In this document: positions 1 through 7,384 of the stretch, piece after piece
Layout: every line of letters starts with the position of its first letter
Position numbering within the stretch: the first letter of the stretch is position 1
Source of the DNA: Betaproteobacteria bacterium
GTDB lineage: Bacteria > Pseudomonadota > Gammaproteobacteria > Burkholderiales > SG8-39
Length of the DNA: 16,705 bases
NCBI GenBank assembly: GCA_009693435.1
Contig: SHXF01000092.1
Span: forward strand, 1-16,705
Direction of reading: 5' to 3'
Translations under genes and position numbers: made by a program
The notes under the pieces: generated by a model
Seen by the model: the letters and a program-made list of their open reading frames with translations, nothing else
Database searches by the model: none
Told to the model about the DNA's origin: nothing

Positions 1-138
1 GTTCTTCGCCTCGCCACCGTACTTCTTCGACAACACGTGCGTCATCGCCGCCGTCAGCGTCGTCTTCCCGTGATCAACGTGCCCTATCGTCCCCACGTTC
101 ACGTGCGGCTTCTTGCGCTCAAATTTGGCCTTTGCCAT
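1..138 (-). CDS. tuf: Elongation factor Tu, N-terminal part (runs off left edge)
   Basis: EF-Tu is the GTPase that carries aminoacyl-tRNA to the ribosome. The 46 visible codons read on the minus strand begin [20 protein letters not shown] and contain the P-loop GHVDHGKT at residues 19-26, the G1 nucleotide-binding motif of translation GTPases. The start ATG (138-136) has an AGGGG Shine-Dalgarno at about 144-148. The gene lies directly downstream of tRNA-Thr, the conserved tRNA-tuf arrangement of proteobacteria, and is probably co-transcribed with the three tRNAs. The remaining ~350 residues lie outside the window. Confidence 0.97.
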   Translation of the reverse strand, partial: MAKAKFERKKPHVNVGTIGHVDHGKTTLTAAMTHVLSKKYGGEAKN

Positions 139-213
139 GGTATCCCCTGCCTTTGCTCGAATATGCCGATAAAACGATTACAAACTCTTACTTGTACTTG
201 TTCAACGGATGAT

Positions 214-288
<75 letters not shown>

Positions 289-407
289 GAATCCGTCGCA
301 CTTCCAATCCTGCGTTGCTCCCCGTACGCGCCAAGTCCCGTGGGTACCGCGGTCCTCTTGATTCAAGCCTCTCTGCATCAGTTGCCGCAACGCCGCTTCA
401 GCTGGGC

Positions 408-481
408 TGGAGCGGGTGAAGGGAATCGAACCCTCGTCATAAGCTTGGAAGGCTTCTGCTCTACCATTGAGCTACACCCGC
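408..481 (-). tRNA. tRNA-Gly (TCC anticodon)
   Basis: The minus-strand cloverleaf has acceptor stem GCGGGTG/CACCCGC, discriminator T and an encoded CCA. The anticodon loop is CTTCCAA (anticodon TCC) and the T-loop is GGTTCGATTCC. Total length is 74 nt. It is the middle tRNA of the Tyr-Gly-Thr-tuf operon. The 119 bp between it and tRNA-Thr show no gene. Confidence 0.97.
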
Positions 482-540
482 CGCAAACACCGAAGCCCAG
501 CACCGAAGCCCAGCACCGCCACCGCGACGGCATTTAATTC

Positions 541-626
<86 letters not shown>

Positions 627-640
627 GAACGAAACCGCTG

Positions 641-669
641 ATTATGTGCAGTTTTCAGTGCCATGTCAA
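641..669 (-). promoter_or_regulatory. Promoter of the tRNA-Tyr/Gly/Thr-tuf operon
   Basis: Read on the minus strand, TTGACA (669-664, perfect sigma70 -35) is followed after 17 bp by CATAAT (646-641, one mismatch from TATAAT). tRNA-Tyr begins 14 bp past the -10. This near-consensus promoter fits a highly expressed stable-RNA operon. No other strong promoter is seen between here and tuf. Confidence 0.88.
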
Positions 670-753
670 TGCAAGCGCGGGAATAAAGCTTACTTCGGCA
701 ATTTCCAGTCGCCGCAACGTGTAAGCGAGCAGTTGCTCACTTCTGATGATTAA

Positions 754-782
754 TTGACCGTCCGGTCGGCTTTTTGTTAAAT
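754..782 (+). promoter_or_regulatory. paaA promoter with palindromic TetR-type operator between -35 and -10
   Basis: TTGACC (754-759, one mismatch from TTGACA) and TTAAAT (777-782, four of six matches to TATAAT) are 17 bp apart. The expected transcription start is about 35 nt before the paaA ATG. A perfect inverted repeat GACCG-TC-CGGTC (756-767) overlaps the -35 and enters the spacer, so a bound repressor would block RNA polymerase. GACCGNNCGGTC-like palindromes are known operators of TetR-type phenylacetate regulators, and a TetR gene lies at the end of this operon (4337-5044). The promoter call rests on the boxes; assigning the operator to that regulator is inference. Confidence 0.75.
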
Positions 783-823
783 TGACGCGCTGGAAGCGAT
801 CATCCCAAATTTTCGAGGCAACG

Positions 824-1828
824 ATGCACACACAATCTACCAATGGCCTCGCCTCCAGAAGCGACGCCCTGCCCGCGGACGCCGACTTGGCCTCCGCCGC
901 GCGCTTTCAAACGCGTATCGATGCCGATGAGAAAATCGAACCCATGGACTGGATGCCCGAGGCATATCGGAAAACGCTGTTGCGCCAGATCTCGCAGCAC
1001 GCACATTCGGAGGTCATCGGCATGTTGCCGGAAGGCAACTGGATCACCCGCGCACCAACCCTGAAGCGAAAGGCTATCCTGCTGGCGAAGGTCCAGGACG
1101 AAGCAGGGCACGGACTCTACCTTTATTCTGCTGCTGAAACGCTGGGAACCTCGCGCGACGACCTGATGGCGGCGCTGCACTGCGGCAAGGCCAAGTATTC
1201 AAGCATATTCAACTACCCGACACTCAGCTGGGCGGACATCGGCGCCATAGGCTGGCTGGTGGACGGTGCTGCCATCATGAATCAGATTCCGCTGTGCCGC
1301 TGCTCCTACGGGCCGTACGCGCGGGCAATGATCCGGATCTGCAAGGAAGAATCGTTTCATCAGCGCCAGGGCTACGACATCATGCTGGCGCTGGCGCGTG
1401 GCACGCCAGAGCAGCAGGCGATGGCGCAGGATGCGCTCAATCGCTGGTGGTGGCCCGTGCTCATGATGTTCGGCCCCAGCGACAGCGATTCCCCGAATTC
1501 GGCCATCAGCACCCGCTGGGGAATCAAGCGGATTTCCAATGACGAGTTGCGCCAGCGATTTGTCGACGCGACCGTGCCGCAATGCGAACTGCTCCGCCTG
1601 ACCATACCCGATAAGAAACTGGCCTGGAATACAACACGCGGCCACTATGATTTCGGCGAAATCGACTGGGAAGAGTTCCGCAGCGTGGTCAACGGCCAGG
1701 GCCCCTGCAACCGCGAGCGGCTCGCCACGCGGGTGCGCGCCTGGGAGGAGGGGCGTTGGGTGCGCGAGGCGGCCAGCGAATACGCGCACAAGACTGCCAA
1801 GCAGAAATTGCGGGGGCAACACCCATGA
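824..1828 (+). CDS. paaA: 1,2-phenylacetyl-CoA epoxidase, catalytic subunit A
   Basis: PaaA is the diiron oxygenase subunit that epoxidises the aromatic ring of phenylacetyl-CoA in the aerobic hybrid phenylacetate pathway. The 334-residue product has the ferritin-like fold signatures: E63 in HSEVIGML, E93/H96 in QDEAGHG, D147 in WLVDGAA, and E176/H179 in [10 protein letters not shown], which together supply the expected diiron ligands. The region from about residue 62 to 297 closely follows E. coli PaaA as I recall it, including RWWWP and [11 protein letters not shown] chose ATG 824, preceded by GAGG at 815-818; an in-frame TTG at 782 lies inside the promoter and is rejected. About 35 residues after GPCN extend beyond the shorter E. 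coli protein and are rich in Arg, Glu and Ala. The stop overlaps the paaB start (ATGA), implying translational coupling. Confidence 0.97.
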   Translation: MHTQSTNGLASRSDALPADADLASAARFQTRIDADEKIEPMDWMPEAYRKTLLRQISQHAHSEVIGMLPEGNWITRAPTLKRKAILLAKVQDEAGHGLYLYSAAETLGTSRDDLMAALHCGKAKYSSIFNYPTLSWADIGAIGWLVDGAAIMNQIPLCRCSYGPYARAMIRICKEESFHQRQGYDIMLALARGTPEQQAMAQDALNRWWWPVLMMFGPSDSDSPNSAISTRWGIKRISNDELRQRFVDATVPQCELLRLTIPDKKLAWNTTRGHYDFGEIDWEEFRSVVNGQGPCNRERLATRVRAWEEGRWVREAASEYAHKTAKQKLRGQHP

Positions 1829-2112
1829 GCACGCGTGAATGGCCGTTGTTCGAGGTGTTCATACGCAGCAAACAGGGCCTGGACCACAAACACGTCGGAA
1901 GCCTGCATGCTGCAGACGCAAAAATGGCCGTACGCGCCGCGCGCGACGTTTATACGCGGCGTCAGGAAGGCGTGTCGATCTGGGTGGTGCCTTCAAACGC
2001 CATCACCGCAAGCGATCCGGACGAAAAAGCCGAATTGTTCGATCCCATGAAAGACAAGATCTACCGCCATCCGACTTTCTACCAACTCCCGGATGAAGTG
2101 GATCACATATAG
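1825..2112 (+). CDS. paaB: 1,2-phenylacetyl-CoA epoxidase, subunit B
   Basis: PaaB is the small subunit thought to bridge PaaAC heterodimers in the epoxidase complex. The 95-residue product matches the usual family length. It opens with [20 protein letters not shown] and carries [12 protein letters not shown] and [14 protein letters not shown], typical of the family. The start at 1825 shares ATGA with the paaA stop, so no separate ribosome binding site is needed. It has no catalytic residues of its own. It is followed by 41 bp and then paaC. Confidence 0.96.
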   Translation: MSTREWPLFEVFIRSKQGLDHKHVGSLHAADAKMAVRAARDVYTRRQEGVSIWVVPSNAITASDPDEKAELFDPMKDKIYRHPTFYQLPDEVDHI

Positions 2113-2153
2113 GTCGAGGACAACTCGCCCTTCCTCCCCACGCATACCACGTC

Positions 2154-2972
2154 ATGATCATGACTACCGAGAGCGGCGGTGCCGTGCCCATTCACGACGC
2201 GCACATCCAATACGTCCTGCGCCTGGGTGACAGTGCGCTGGTTCTCGGCCAGCGGCTCAGCGAGTGGTGCGGCCACGGCCCGGCGCTGGAGGAGGACATC
2301 GCGCTGGCCAATATCGCGCTCGATTACATCGGACAGGCGCGGCTGCTGCTCACTCATGGCGCACGCCTGCTGGGCGGCGACGGCGATGAAGACACGCTGG
2401 CCTTTCTGCGCGATGCGGGAGCATTCCGCAATTTCACCATGCTGGAACTGCCGAACGGCGAGCCCGTATCGCAGGGCGCGGAAGCCCGGGACTACGGCTT
2501 CACCATCACCAGAATCCTGCTGTTCAGCGCGTGGCAATGCGAGCTGTGGCCCGCACTCGCCTCGTCGCGCGACCGGGAACTGGCGGCGATTGCCGAAAAA
2601 TCGATAAAGGAATCGCGCTATCACCTGCATCACAGCGCCGACTGGGTGGTACGTCTGGGGGCCGGTACCGTCGAGTCGCACGAGCGCATGAAGCACGCAC
2701 TTTCCCTTCTATGGCCCTACACCGGCGAGTTGTTCAGCGGCGATGCGGTCGAGGCCGAATCGGTGCGGGCCGGGATCGGCGCCGAGAGCGCGTTATTCAG
2801 GCCGGGCTGGTTGAAAGTGGTCGCGGAAGTACTCGACGATGCGACCCTGTCGCAACCCGCGGATGGAACCTATGCGAGCACCGGCAAACTCGGTGTTCAC
2901 AGCGAGCATCTGGGCCACTTGTTGGCGGAGATGCAGTATCTGCAGCGCGCCTATCCGGGGTCGCAATGGTGA
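2154..2972 (+). CDS. paaC: 1,2-phenylacetyl-CoA epoxidase, structural subunit C
   Basis: PaaC is the non-catalytic ferritin-like partner of PaaA and stabilises the oxygenase core. The 272-residue product shows family blocks: VLRLGDSALVLGQRLSEWCG near the N-terminus, EEDIALANIALDYIGQAR in the first helical pair, RDYGFTITRILLFSAWQ in the middle, and KESRYHLHHSADWVVRLG. The C-terminus carries GKLGVHSEHLGHLLAEMQYLQRAYPG, as expected. It is about 24 residues longer than the E. coli protein. Two in-frame ATGs (2154 and 2160) are possible starts and neither has a strong Shine-Dalgarno. Its last codons overlap the ATG of the paaD remnant (2966), the usual paaC-paaD coupling. Confidence 0.96.
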   Translation: MIMTTESGGAVPIHDAHIQYVLRLGDSALVLGQRLSEWCGHGPALEEDIALANIALDYIGQARLLLTHGARLLGGDGDEDTLAFLRDAGAFRNFTMLELPNGEPVSQGAEARDYGFTITRILLFSAWQCELWPALASSRDRELAAIAEKSIKESRYHLHHSADWVVRLGAGTVESHERMKHALSLLWPYTGELFSGDAVEAESVRAGIGAESALFRPGWLKVVAEVLDDATLSQPADGTYASTGKLGVHSEHLGHLLAEMQYLQRAYPGSQW

Positions 2973-3110
2973 GCAACGATTCCGCCACGACAGACCCGGC
3001 ATCGCATCTCGTGTCGCGCCATTGTGTGCCCGACGCGGCGCTGTATATCGAGCGCGCCGCTTGCCGGGAACCGGGTGATTACGCCGAGTGATTACGTCAG
3101 GCTGCTGTGA
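2966..3110 (+). pseudogene. paaD: Collapsed paaD remnant (internal deletion plus 13-bp duplication)
   Basis: PaaD is normally ~165 residues and probably helps mature the iron-sulfur component of the epoxidase. Here an ATG at 2966 overlaps the end of paaC exactly where paaD usually starts, but the frame stops after 41 residues (TGA 3089-3091). The C-terminal half, AALYIERAACREPGDYAE, resembles the PaaD terminus I recall from E. coli, CKALYRCDSCREPFDYFK: ALY, CREP and DY survive, while the leading CxxxxxC pair is lost. A 9-bp direct repeat GTGATTACG (3075-3083 and 3088-3096, period 13) shifts the frame. Reading through the second copy gives DYVRLL and a stop at 3108-3110, close to the expected DYFKxx ending. 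The whole N-terminal domain of PaaD is absent. An unrelated short ORF remains possible. Confidence 0.6.
3075..3096 (+). repeat. Short tandem duplication in the paaD remnant
   Basis: GTGATTACG occurs at 3075-3083 and again at 3088-3096, a period of 13 bp, so the duplication is out of frame. It lies over the sequence that would encode the C-terminal GDY/DYF of PaaD, consistent with replication slippage during decay of that gene. Confidence 0.6.
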
Positions 3111-3168
3111 ACGCGCGTGAAACTTCCTCCCGCGGTCGCGACGCCGCGCCGCCGACAACAAACTCTCC

Positions 3169-4257
3169 ATGACACCGCGATTCCATCGCCTCGCAGTCGC
3201 CCAGGTGCGGCGTGAAACCCCCGACGCTGTTTCGGTGGCATTTGCCGTGCCCCCCGCGCTTAAAGCGGATTTTCGCTTCCGCCAGGGTCAGTTTCTGACG
3301 TTGCGCGCGGAACTGGACGGCCAGGAGGTGCGGCGCGCGTATTCCATCTGTTGCAGCGTGCAGGATTACGAGCGGGATGGAGAACTGCGCGTTGCGATAA
3401 AGCGTGTCGATGGCGGACGCTTCTCGACCTTCGCCAACGATGCCCTCCAATCCGGCCGGATCCTGGAGGTGATGACCCCGGACGGGCGTTTTTTCTCGGA
3501 TCTGGACGCAGATAAACACAAGCACTACGTCGCGTTCGCCGCCGGCAGCGGCATCACGCCGGTGCTCTCCATCATCAAGACCACTCTGGCCGCAGAGCCC
3601 GCAAGCCGTTTTGCGCTGCTCTACGGAAATCGCACGCTCGCTTCGGTGCTGTTCTGTGAAGAACTGGAAGACCTCAAGGATCGCTACCTCGGTCGCTTCA
3701 CGCTCTACCACGTGCTGTCGCGGGACGCGCAGGAAGTGGAACTGTTCAACGGCCGCCTTGATCGCGAAAAATGCGCCATCTTCCTTGAAACGCTGCTGCA
3801 CCCGGCGAGCATAGATGAGGCATTCATCTGCGGTCCTGCGTCGATGATAGAGGAAGCGGACTCGGCCCTGCGGGCGTCCGGCGTGCCGGCTGCGCGCATA
3901 CACGTCGAGCGCTTCGGCCTCCCCGGCGAAGCGCCACGAGCGGCGCGTGCCCTGCCGGCAATACCCGCCGGTGCAATGGCAGACGTGACGGTTATTGCAG
4001 ACGGAAAAACGCGGCGCATCCGGGTGCCGTACGATGGCGATGCCCTGCTCGATGCGGCGCTCCACGCGGGCATGGACGTCCCGTACGCCTGCAAGAGCGG
4101 GGTGTGCTGCACCTGCCGCGCCCGAGTCCTCGAAGGCGAACTGAAAATGGACAGGAACTACACCCTGGAGCGAGGCGAAATGGATCGCGGCTTTGTCCTG
4201 ACCTGCCAATCCCATCCGGTCAGTGAACGGGTCGTCGTGAGTTATGACGAGCGCTGA
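3169..4257 (+). CDS. paaE: 1,2-phenylacetyl-CoA epoxidase reductase (FAD, 2Fe-2S)
   Basis: PaaE passes electrons from NADPH through FAD and a [2Fe-2S] cluster to the diiron centre of PaaA. The 362-residue product is full length. An N-terminal FAD-binding barrel carries RAYSICCS (flavin motif), the NAD(P) lobe carries FAAGSGITPVLSI and the late FICGPASMIEE, and the C-terminal plant-type ferredoxin has C308-x4-C313-x2-C316 in CKSGVCCTC and C346 in LTCQSHP. All four cluster ligands are present. The start at 3169 fits the conserved FHRLAV opening. No strong Shine-Dalgarno is visible, which may reflect loss of coupling to an intact paaD. Confidence 0.96.
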   Translation: MTPRFHRLAVAQVRRETPDAVSVAFAVPPALKADFRFRQGQFLTLRAELDGQEVRRAYSICCSVQDYERDGELRVAIKRVDGGRFSTFANDALQSGRILEVMTPDGRFFSDLDADKHKHYVAFAAGSGITPVLSIIKTTLAAEPASRFALLYGNRTLASVLFCEELEDLKDRYLGRFTLYHVLSRDAQEVELFNGRLDREKCAIFLETLLHPASIDEAFICGPASMIEEADSALRASGVPAARIHVERFGLPGEAPRAARALPAIPAGAMADVTVIADGKTRRIRVPYDGDALLDAALHAGMDVPYACKSGVCCTCRARVLEGELKMDRNYTLERGEMDRGFVLTCQSHPVSERVVVSYDER

Positions 4258-4336
4258 CGCCACACCGGGCACGGACTCGCCACTTTTCGAATCGGCGATG
4301 ACGCTCGTGTCTTTCTGACACAGGCCGCGAGCGCGC

Positions 4337-5044
4337 ATGGCACGGACCCGGGCAGCCGATTACGAACAGCAACGGGATGCCATACTCGAGCGGGCAGCGC
4401 GCGCCTTCGCTGAAAACGGATTCCCATCGAGTTCCATCGCTGCAATCGCAGCGGCCTGCGGGACTTCCAAGGCGCGGCTCTATCACTACTATCCAAGCAA
4501 GGACGCGATACTGTTCGACCTGCTGGACAGGTACACGCGACGGCTGATCTTGATAACCGATGGCGTCCGCGCGCTTGCCCGCAACGGTCTGCCGCCGCGT
4601 GAAGAAATGCGGGAACTCATTCGCGCCTTCCTGGCCGAGTACCAGACCTCGCGCTTTCGCCACGCCGCCTTGCTCAACGACGTGAAATTTCTCGCCCCAC
4701 CCCAGCGCCTGAGGATCATCGAACAGCAGCGGACAGTTGTATCCGTTTTTGCGTTCACACTGGAGCGGGCGTTTCCCGAGCAGGTCGCCAATGCAAACGC
4801 GAAGCCCGTGGCAATGATGCTGCTGGGCATGATCAACTGGACGTTTACCTGGATGAAGCCCGATGGCCCGATGTCGTATGCCGAATTTGCCGAGCAGGTC
4901 ATCGCGGTGTGCTTCGGCGGAATCGCCGGCCTGCCGGCTGTCGCTGGCGCGACCGCCATGAACCCCGTCCTGAAATATTCCGACAATGGCGTTTCAGACA
5001 GCGAGTCCGGAAAAAACGGAAGCGCGCACAACGGTACCGGCTGA
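4337..5044 (+). CDS. paaR: TetR-family regulator, probable phenylacetate-pathway repressor
   Basis: The 235-residue product has an N-terminal TetR DNA-binding domain: ILERAARAFAENGF, then a helix-turn-helix around residues 34-54 (SIAAIAAACGTSKARLYHYY) and the typical SKDAILFDLLDRY. The rest is the variable ligand-binding helical domain, with WTFTWMKPDGPMSYAEFAEQ near its end and a ~35-residue low-complexity tail. It starts 79 bp after paaE on the same strand. TetR-type PaaR proteins in betaproteobacteria and other groups repress paa genes and release DNA on binding phenylacetyl-CoA. The palindrome at 756-767 is the obvious target. The symbol rests on this context; ligand and operator are inferred, and a more general acyl-CoA regulator is possible. 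Confidence 0.8.
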   Translation: MARTRAADYEQQRDAILERAARAFAENGFPSSSIAAIAAACGTSKARLYHYYPSKDAILFDLLDRYTRRLILITDGVRALARNGLPPREEMRELIRAFLAEYQTSRFRHAALLNDVKFLAPPQRLRIIEQQRTVVSVFAFTLERAFPEQVANANAKPVAMMLLGMINWTFTWMKPDGPMSYAEFAEQVIAVCFGGIAGLPAVAGATAMNPVLKYSDNGVSDSESGKNGSAHNGTG

Positions 5045-5163
5045 AGAGCGGCGGCGTGGCGGTCCGCGATGACGAACGCCCGGTGCCGCACAAACCAGCA
5101 AGGCGAAGGCGCGCCGGTCTTGCTAAGATTGGGACGCTACCCCTATTCAGGCGGAACCCTCCC

Positions 5164-6114
5164 ATGACCAAGCCATTCGCATCGCGCGGCGACATGACCG
5201 CGAAAACCATCACTTTTTCGAGGCTCTCGGAAAACGCCTGGGCATTTACCGCCGAAGGCGACCCCAACTCAGGGGTCGTGATCGGCGATGACAGCGTGAT
5301 GGTCATCGATGCGCAGGCGACGCCGATCATGGCGCAGCAGGTCATCAAGCGCATTCGCGACGTGACCGACAAGCCGATCAAGTACGTCGTGCTGTCCCAC
5401 TATCACGCCGTCCGGGTGCTGGGCGCATCGGGCTACAACGCCGATTCGGTCATCGCCAGCCGCGCGACTTATGACCTCATAGTCGAACGCGGCGAGCAGG
5501 ACTGGAAATCGGAGTACGAACGCTTTCCCCGCCTCTTTCAGAACGCCGATTCGGTTCCGGGCCTGACCTGGCCCGACATCGTCTTCGAAAATGAAATCAC
5601 TGTCTGGATGGGCAAACTGGAGGTGCGCATCATCCACGCCGGCCGCGGCCACACCCAGGGTGATTCCATCGTCTGGTTGCCCTCGCAGAAGGTGCTGTTC
5701 TCCGGAGACCTGGTGGAATACAACGCGGGTGTCTATGCAGGCGATGCCCACTTCGGGGAATGGCCGGAAACGCTGGAAAAGCTGCGCGCCCTCAAACCCG
5801 AGAAACTGGTTCCGGGGCGCGGCCCGGCGCTGACCAGCGCGGCCGAATGTGAAACAGCCATCCGCTTTACCCAGACATTTGTACGCGAGTTATACGCCTG
5901 CGCCAGAGAAGGCGTGAGAGCGAAGAAATCGCTGAAAGACGTGTATCGCGATGCGCGCGCCAGCCTCGACCCCGCGTATGCGCAGTTCCCCATCTACGAG
6001 CACTGCATGCCGTTCGACGTAAGCCGCGCGTACGACGAGGCGAGCGGGATTGCGCATCCGCGCATATGGACGGCGCAGCGCGACATTGAATTATGGAAGT
6101 CGCTGGAAATCTGA
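5164..6114 (+). CDS. MBL-fold (metallo-beta-lactamase superfamily) protein with reduced metal site
   Basis: The 316-residue product has a metallo-beta-lactamase fold: GVVIGDDSVMVIDAQATP (residues ~37-53), the metal motif region LSHYHAVRVLGA (78-88), AGRGHTQGDSIVWLP (159-173) and LFSGDLVEYNAGVY (178-191). Ligands for the first metal are present (H79, H81, H163), with bridging D182, but the second-site positions are replaced: Asp to V83, His to R84, and the late PGHG His to R219. It may hold one metal or have changed activity; the substrate is unknown. I chose ATG 5164 because translation upstream in the same frame is out-of-family and overlaps tetR; AGGCGG lies ~10 bp before it. It follows the TetR gene by 119 bp on the same strand. 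Confidence 0.85.
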   Translation: MTKPFASRGDMTAKTITFSRLSENAWAFTAEGDPNSGVVIGDDSVMVIDAQATPIMAQQVIKRIRDVTDKPIKYVVLSHYHAVRVLGASGYNADSVIASRATYDLIVERGEQDWKSEYERFPRLFQNADSVPGLTWPDIVFENEITVWMGKLEVRIIHAGRGHTQGDSIVWLPSQKVLFSGDLVEYNAGVYAGDAHFGEWPETLEKLRALKPEKLVPGRGPALTSAAECETAIRFTQTFVRELYACAREGVRAKKSLKDVYRDARASLDPAYAQFPIYEHCMPFDVSRAYDEASGIAHPRIWTAQRDIELWKSLEI

Positions 6115-6139
6115 GTTTCGCCCACGAGACGGGAACCCG

Positions 6140-7384
6140 ATGGATGTAGCCCTGCGGTTGCACGAAGCGGCGGCGCACTTCACGGCACTGCGCTTCGCCG
6201 ATGCCGAGCAGTCGTATCGCCGCGCCCTCGAAGCCGAACCAGGCAACGTACTCGCTCTCAACGGGCTCGGCGTCACATTGCAGGAACTCGGCTCGCTCGA
6301 CCAGGCGGAGATCTTGCTGACCGAAGCCCTGCACCGGTCTCCGGACTTCAAGGAAGCGCATTTCAACCTCGGCCACGTGCACCTCGAGGCCGGACATCCG
6401 GAGAGCGCTCTTGCCTGCATCGAAGAAGTGTTGCGCCGGGATCCCGCCGACGCCGATGCCCTTGCCCTGTTCGGCATCGCGCTGGAGCGCCTCGGGCGCT
6501 TCGGCGACGCGGAGGAATACCTTGCCGAAGCCGCGCAATTCTCCCCCGTCTACGGGGTGGCGCGCATGCTGCGCTTCTCATCGGCGTTCCTGAAGAAAAT
6601 CGATGCTGCCGGGCCGCCGGCGATACCGCCTGCAACCATCCTGCGATCGAACGGCGGACCCGGCGCCTTCGACGCGGTGACGCTGGTGACCAGCGATCCG
6701 GTCTATTTGCGCAAGTACGGCCCGGCATTTGCCGGTTCGTTTGCGCATGTCGCGAGACCGGGTGACCTGCTGCACCTGCATGTGCTTGATGCAGACGCCG
6801 GCATTGGACCGGAAGCGCGTTTGCTGCTGCAAGAGGCTGGCGTTGCCCACTACTGCGTGACGGGCGAGCATGACCATCGATTCGCAATCGGATCGAGGGC
6901 CCGATCCGTGTGGTTCACCTGCGCCCGCTTTCTCCATCTCGCCGCATGGCTGCGGGCCTACGCCGTTCCGATCGTGGTGCTGGACATCGACGCGGCGCTG
7001 CAGGAATCGGTGGCACGCCTGATTGATTCCACAGCAGATTCGGATTTAGGCCTCACCCTGCGCAGACCCAAGCGAGCGCCCTGGCTGGACATCATCGCCA
7101 ATACGCTGGTCGCGCGGCCCACCGAGCCGGCGCAAGCCTACCTGCGGCTGCTCGCCAATTATCTGAATCATTTTCTCGATGAAGGGGACCCGCAGTGGCA
7201 CCTGGACCAATGCGCGCTGTATTGCACGCTGCGCATGCTGGAGGCGGAGGGACGCGCGCCCGGCGTACGGTGGATATCGGATGCCACCCACGCCACCGTG
7301 TACCACGTCGGGCACAGCCACGATGATCGAATGGCCGATCCCCGTTATGGGCGTTTCGCGCAAATCGCAAAGAACGGCGGCTGA
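6140..7384 (+). CDS. TPR-repeat protein fused to a GT-A-like glycosyltransferase domain
   Basis: The 414-residue product starts with about four tetratricopeptide repeats (residues ~5-138); examples are ADAEQSYRRALEAEPGNVLALNGLG and KEAHFNLGHVHLEAGHPESAL. A linker precedes a second domain (~175-410) that looks like a GT-A nucleotide-sugar transferase: a DxD-like LDIDA at 281-285 after a buried strand (AVPIVV), and a WHLDQCAL motif at 353-360 like the DQ motif of GT8-type enzymes. TPRs often bind protein acceptors, so protein glycosylation is possible but unproven. ATG 6140 is taken as start; upstream in-frame codons overlap the MBL gene. The stop overlaps the next start (TGATG), so the two glycosyltransferase genes are translationally coupled. 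Confidence 0.75.
   Translation: MDVALRLHEAAAHFTALRFADAEQSYRRALEAEPGNVLALNGLGVTLQELGSLDQAEILLTEALHRSPDFKEAHFNLGHVHLEAGHPESALACIEEVLRRDPADADALALFGIALERLGRFGDAEEYLAEAAQFSPVYGVARMLRFSSAFLKKIDAAGPPAIPPATILRSNGGPGAFDAVTLVTSDPVYLRKYGPAFAGSFAHVARPGDLLHLHVLDADAGIGPEARLLLQEAGVAHYCVTGEHDHRFAIGSRARSVWFTCARFLHLAAWLRAYAVPIVVLDIDAALQESVARLIDSTADSDLGLTLRRPKRAPWLDIIANTLVARPTEPAQAYLRLLANYLNHFLDEGDPQWHLDQCALYCTLRMLEAEGRAPGVRWISDATHATVYHVGHSHDDRMADPRYGRFAQIAKNGG

Noticed and set aside
782..823. TTG start giving 14 extra residues on PaaA
   Set aside because: It overlaps the -10 box, lacks a ribosome binding site, and ATG 824 is preceded by GAGG at proper spacing.
4307..4321. GTGTC-TTTCT-GACAC inverted repeat before the TetR gene
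   Set aside because: Five-bp arms alone are easily found by chance and do not match the paaA palindrome; it is too weak to call an operator or terminator.
3097..4338. 413-codon open frame on the minus strand opposite paaE
   Set aside because: It mirrors the codon periodicity of paaE, whose flavin, NAD(P) and 2Fe-2S motifs are unambiguous; the antisense product is His/Arg/Ala-rich without a domain.
4909..5163. N-terminal extension of the MBL-fold protein
   Set aside because: It overlaps the end of the TetR gene in another frame and reads as Arg-rich non-family sequence; ATG 5164 begins the recognisable protein.
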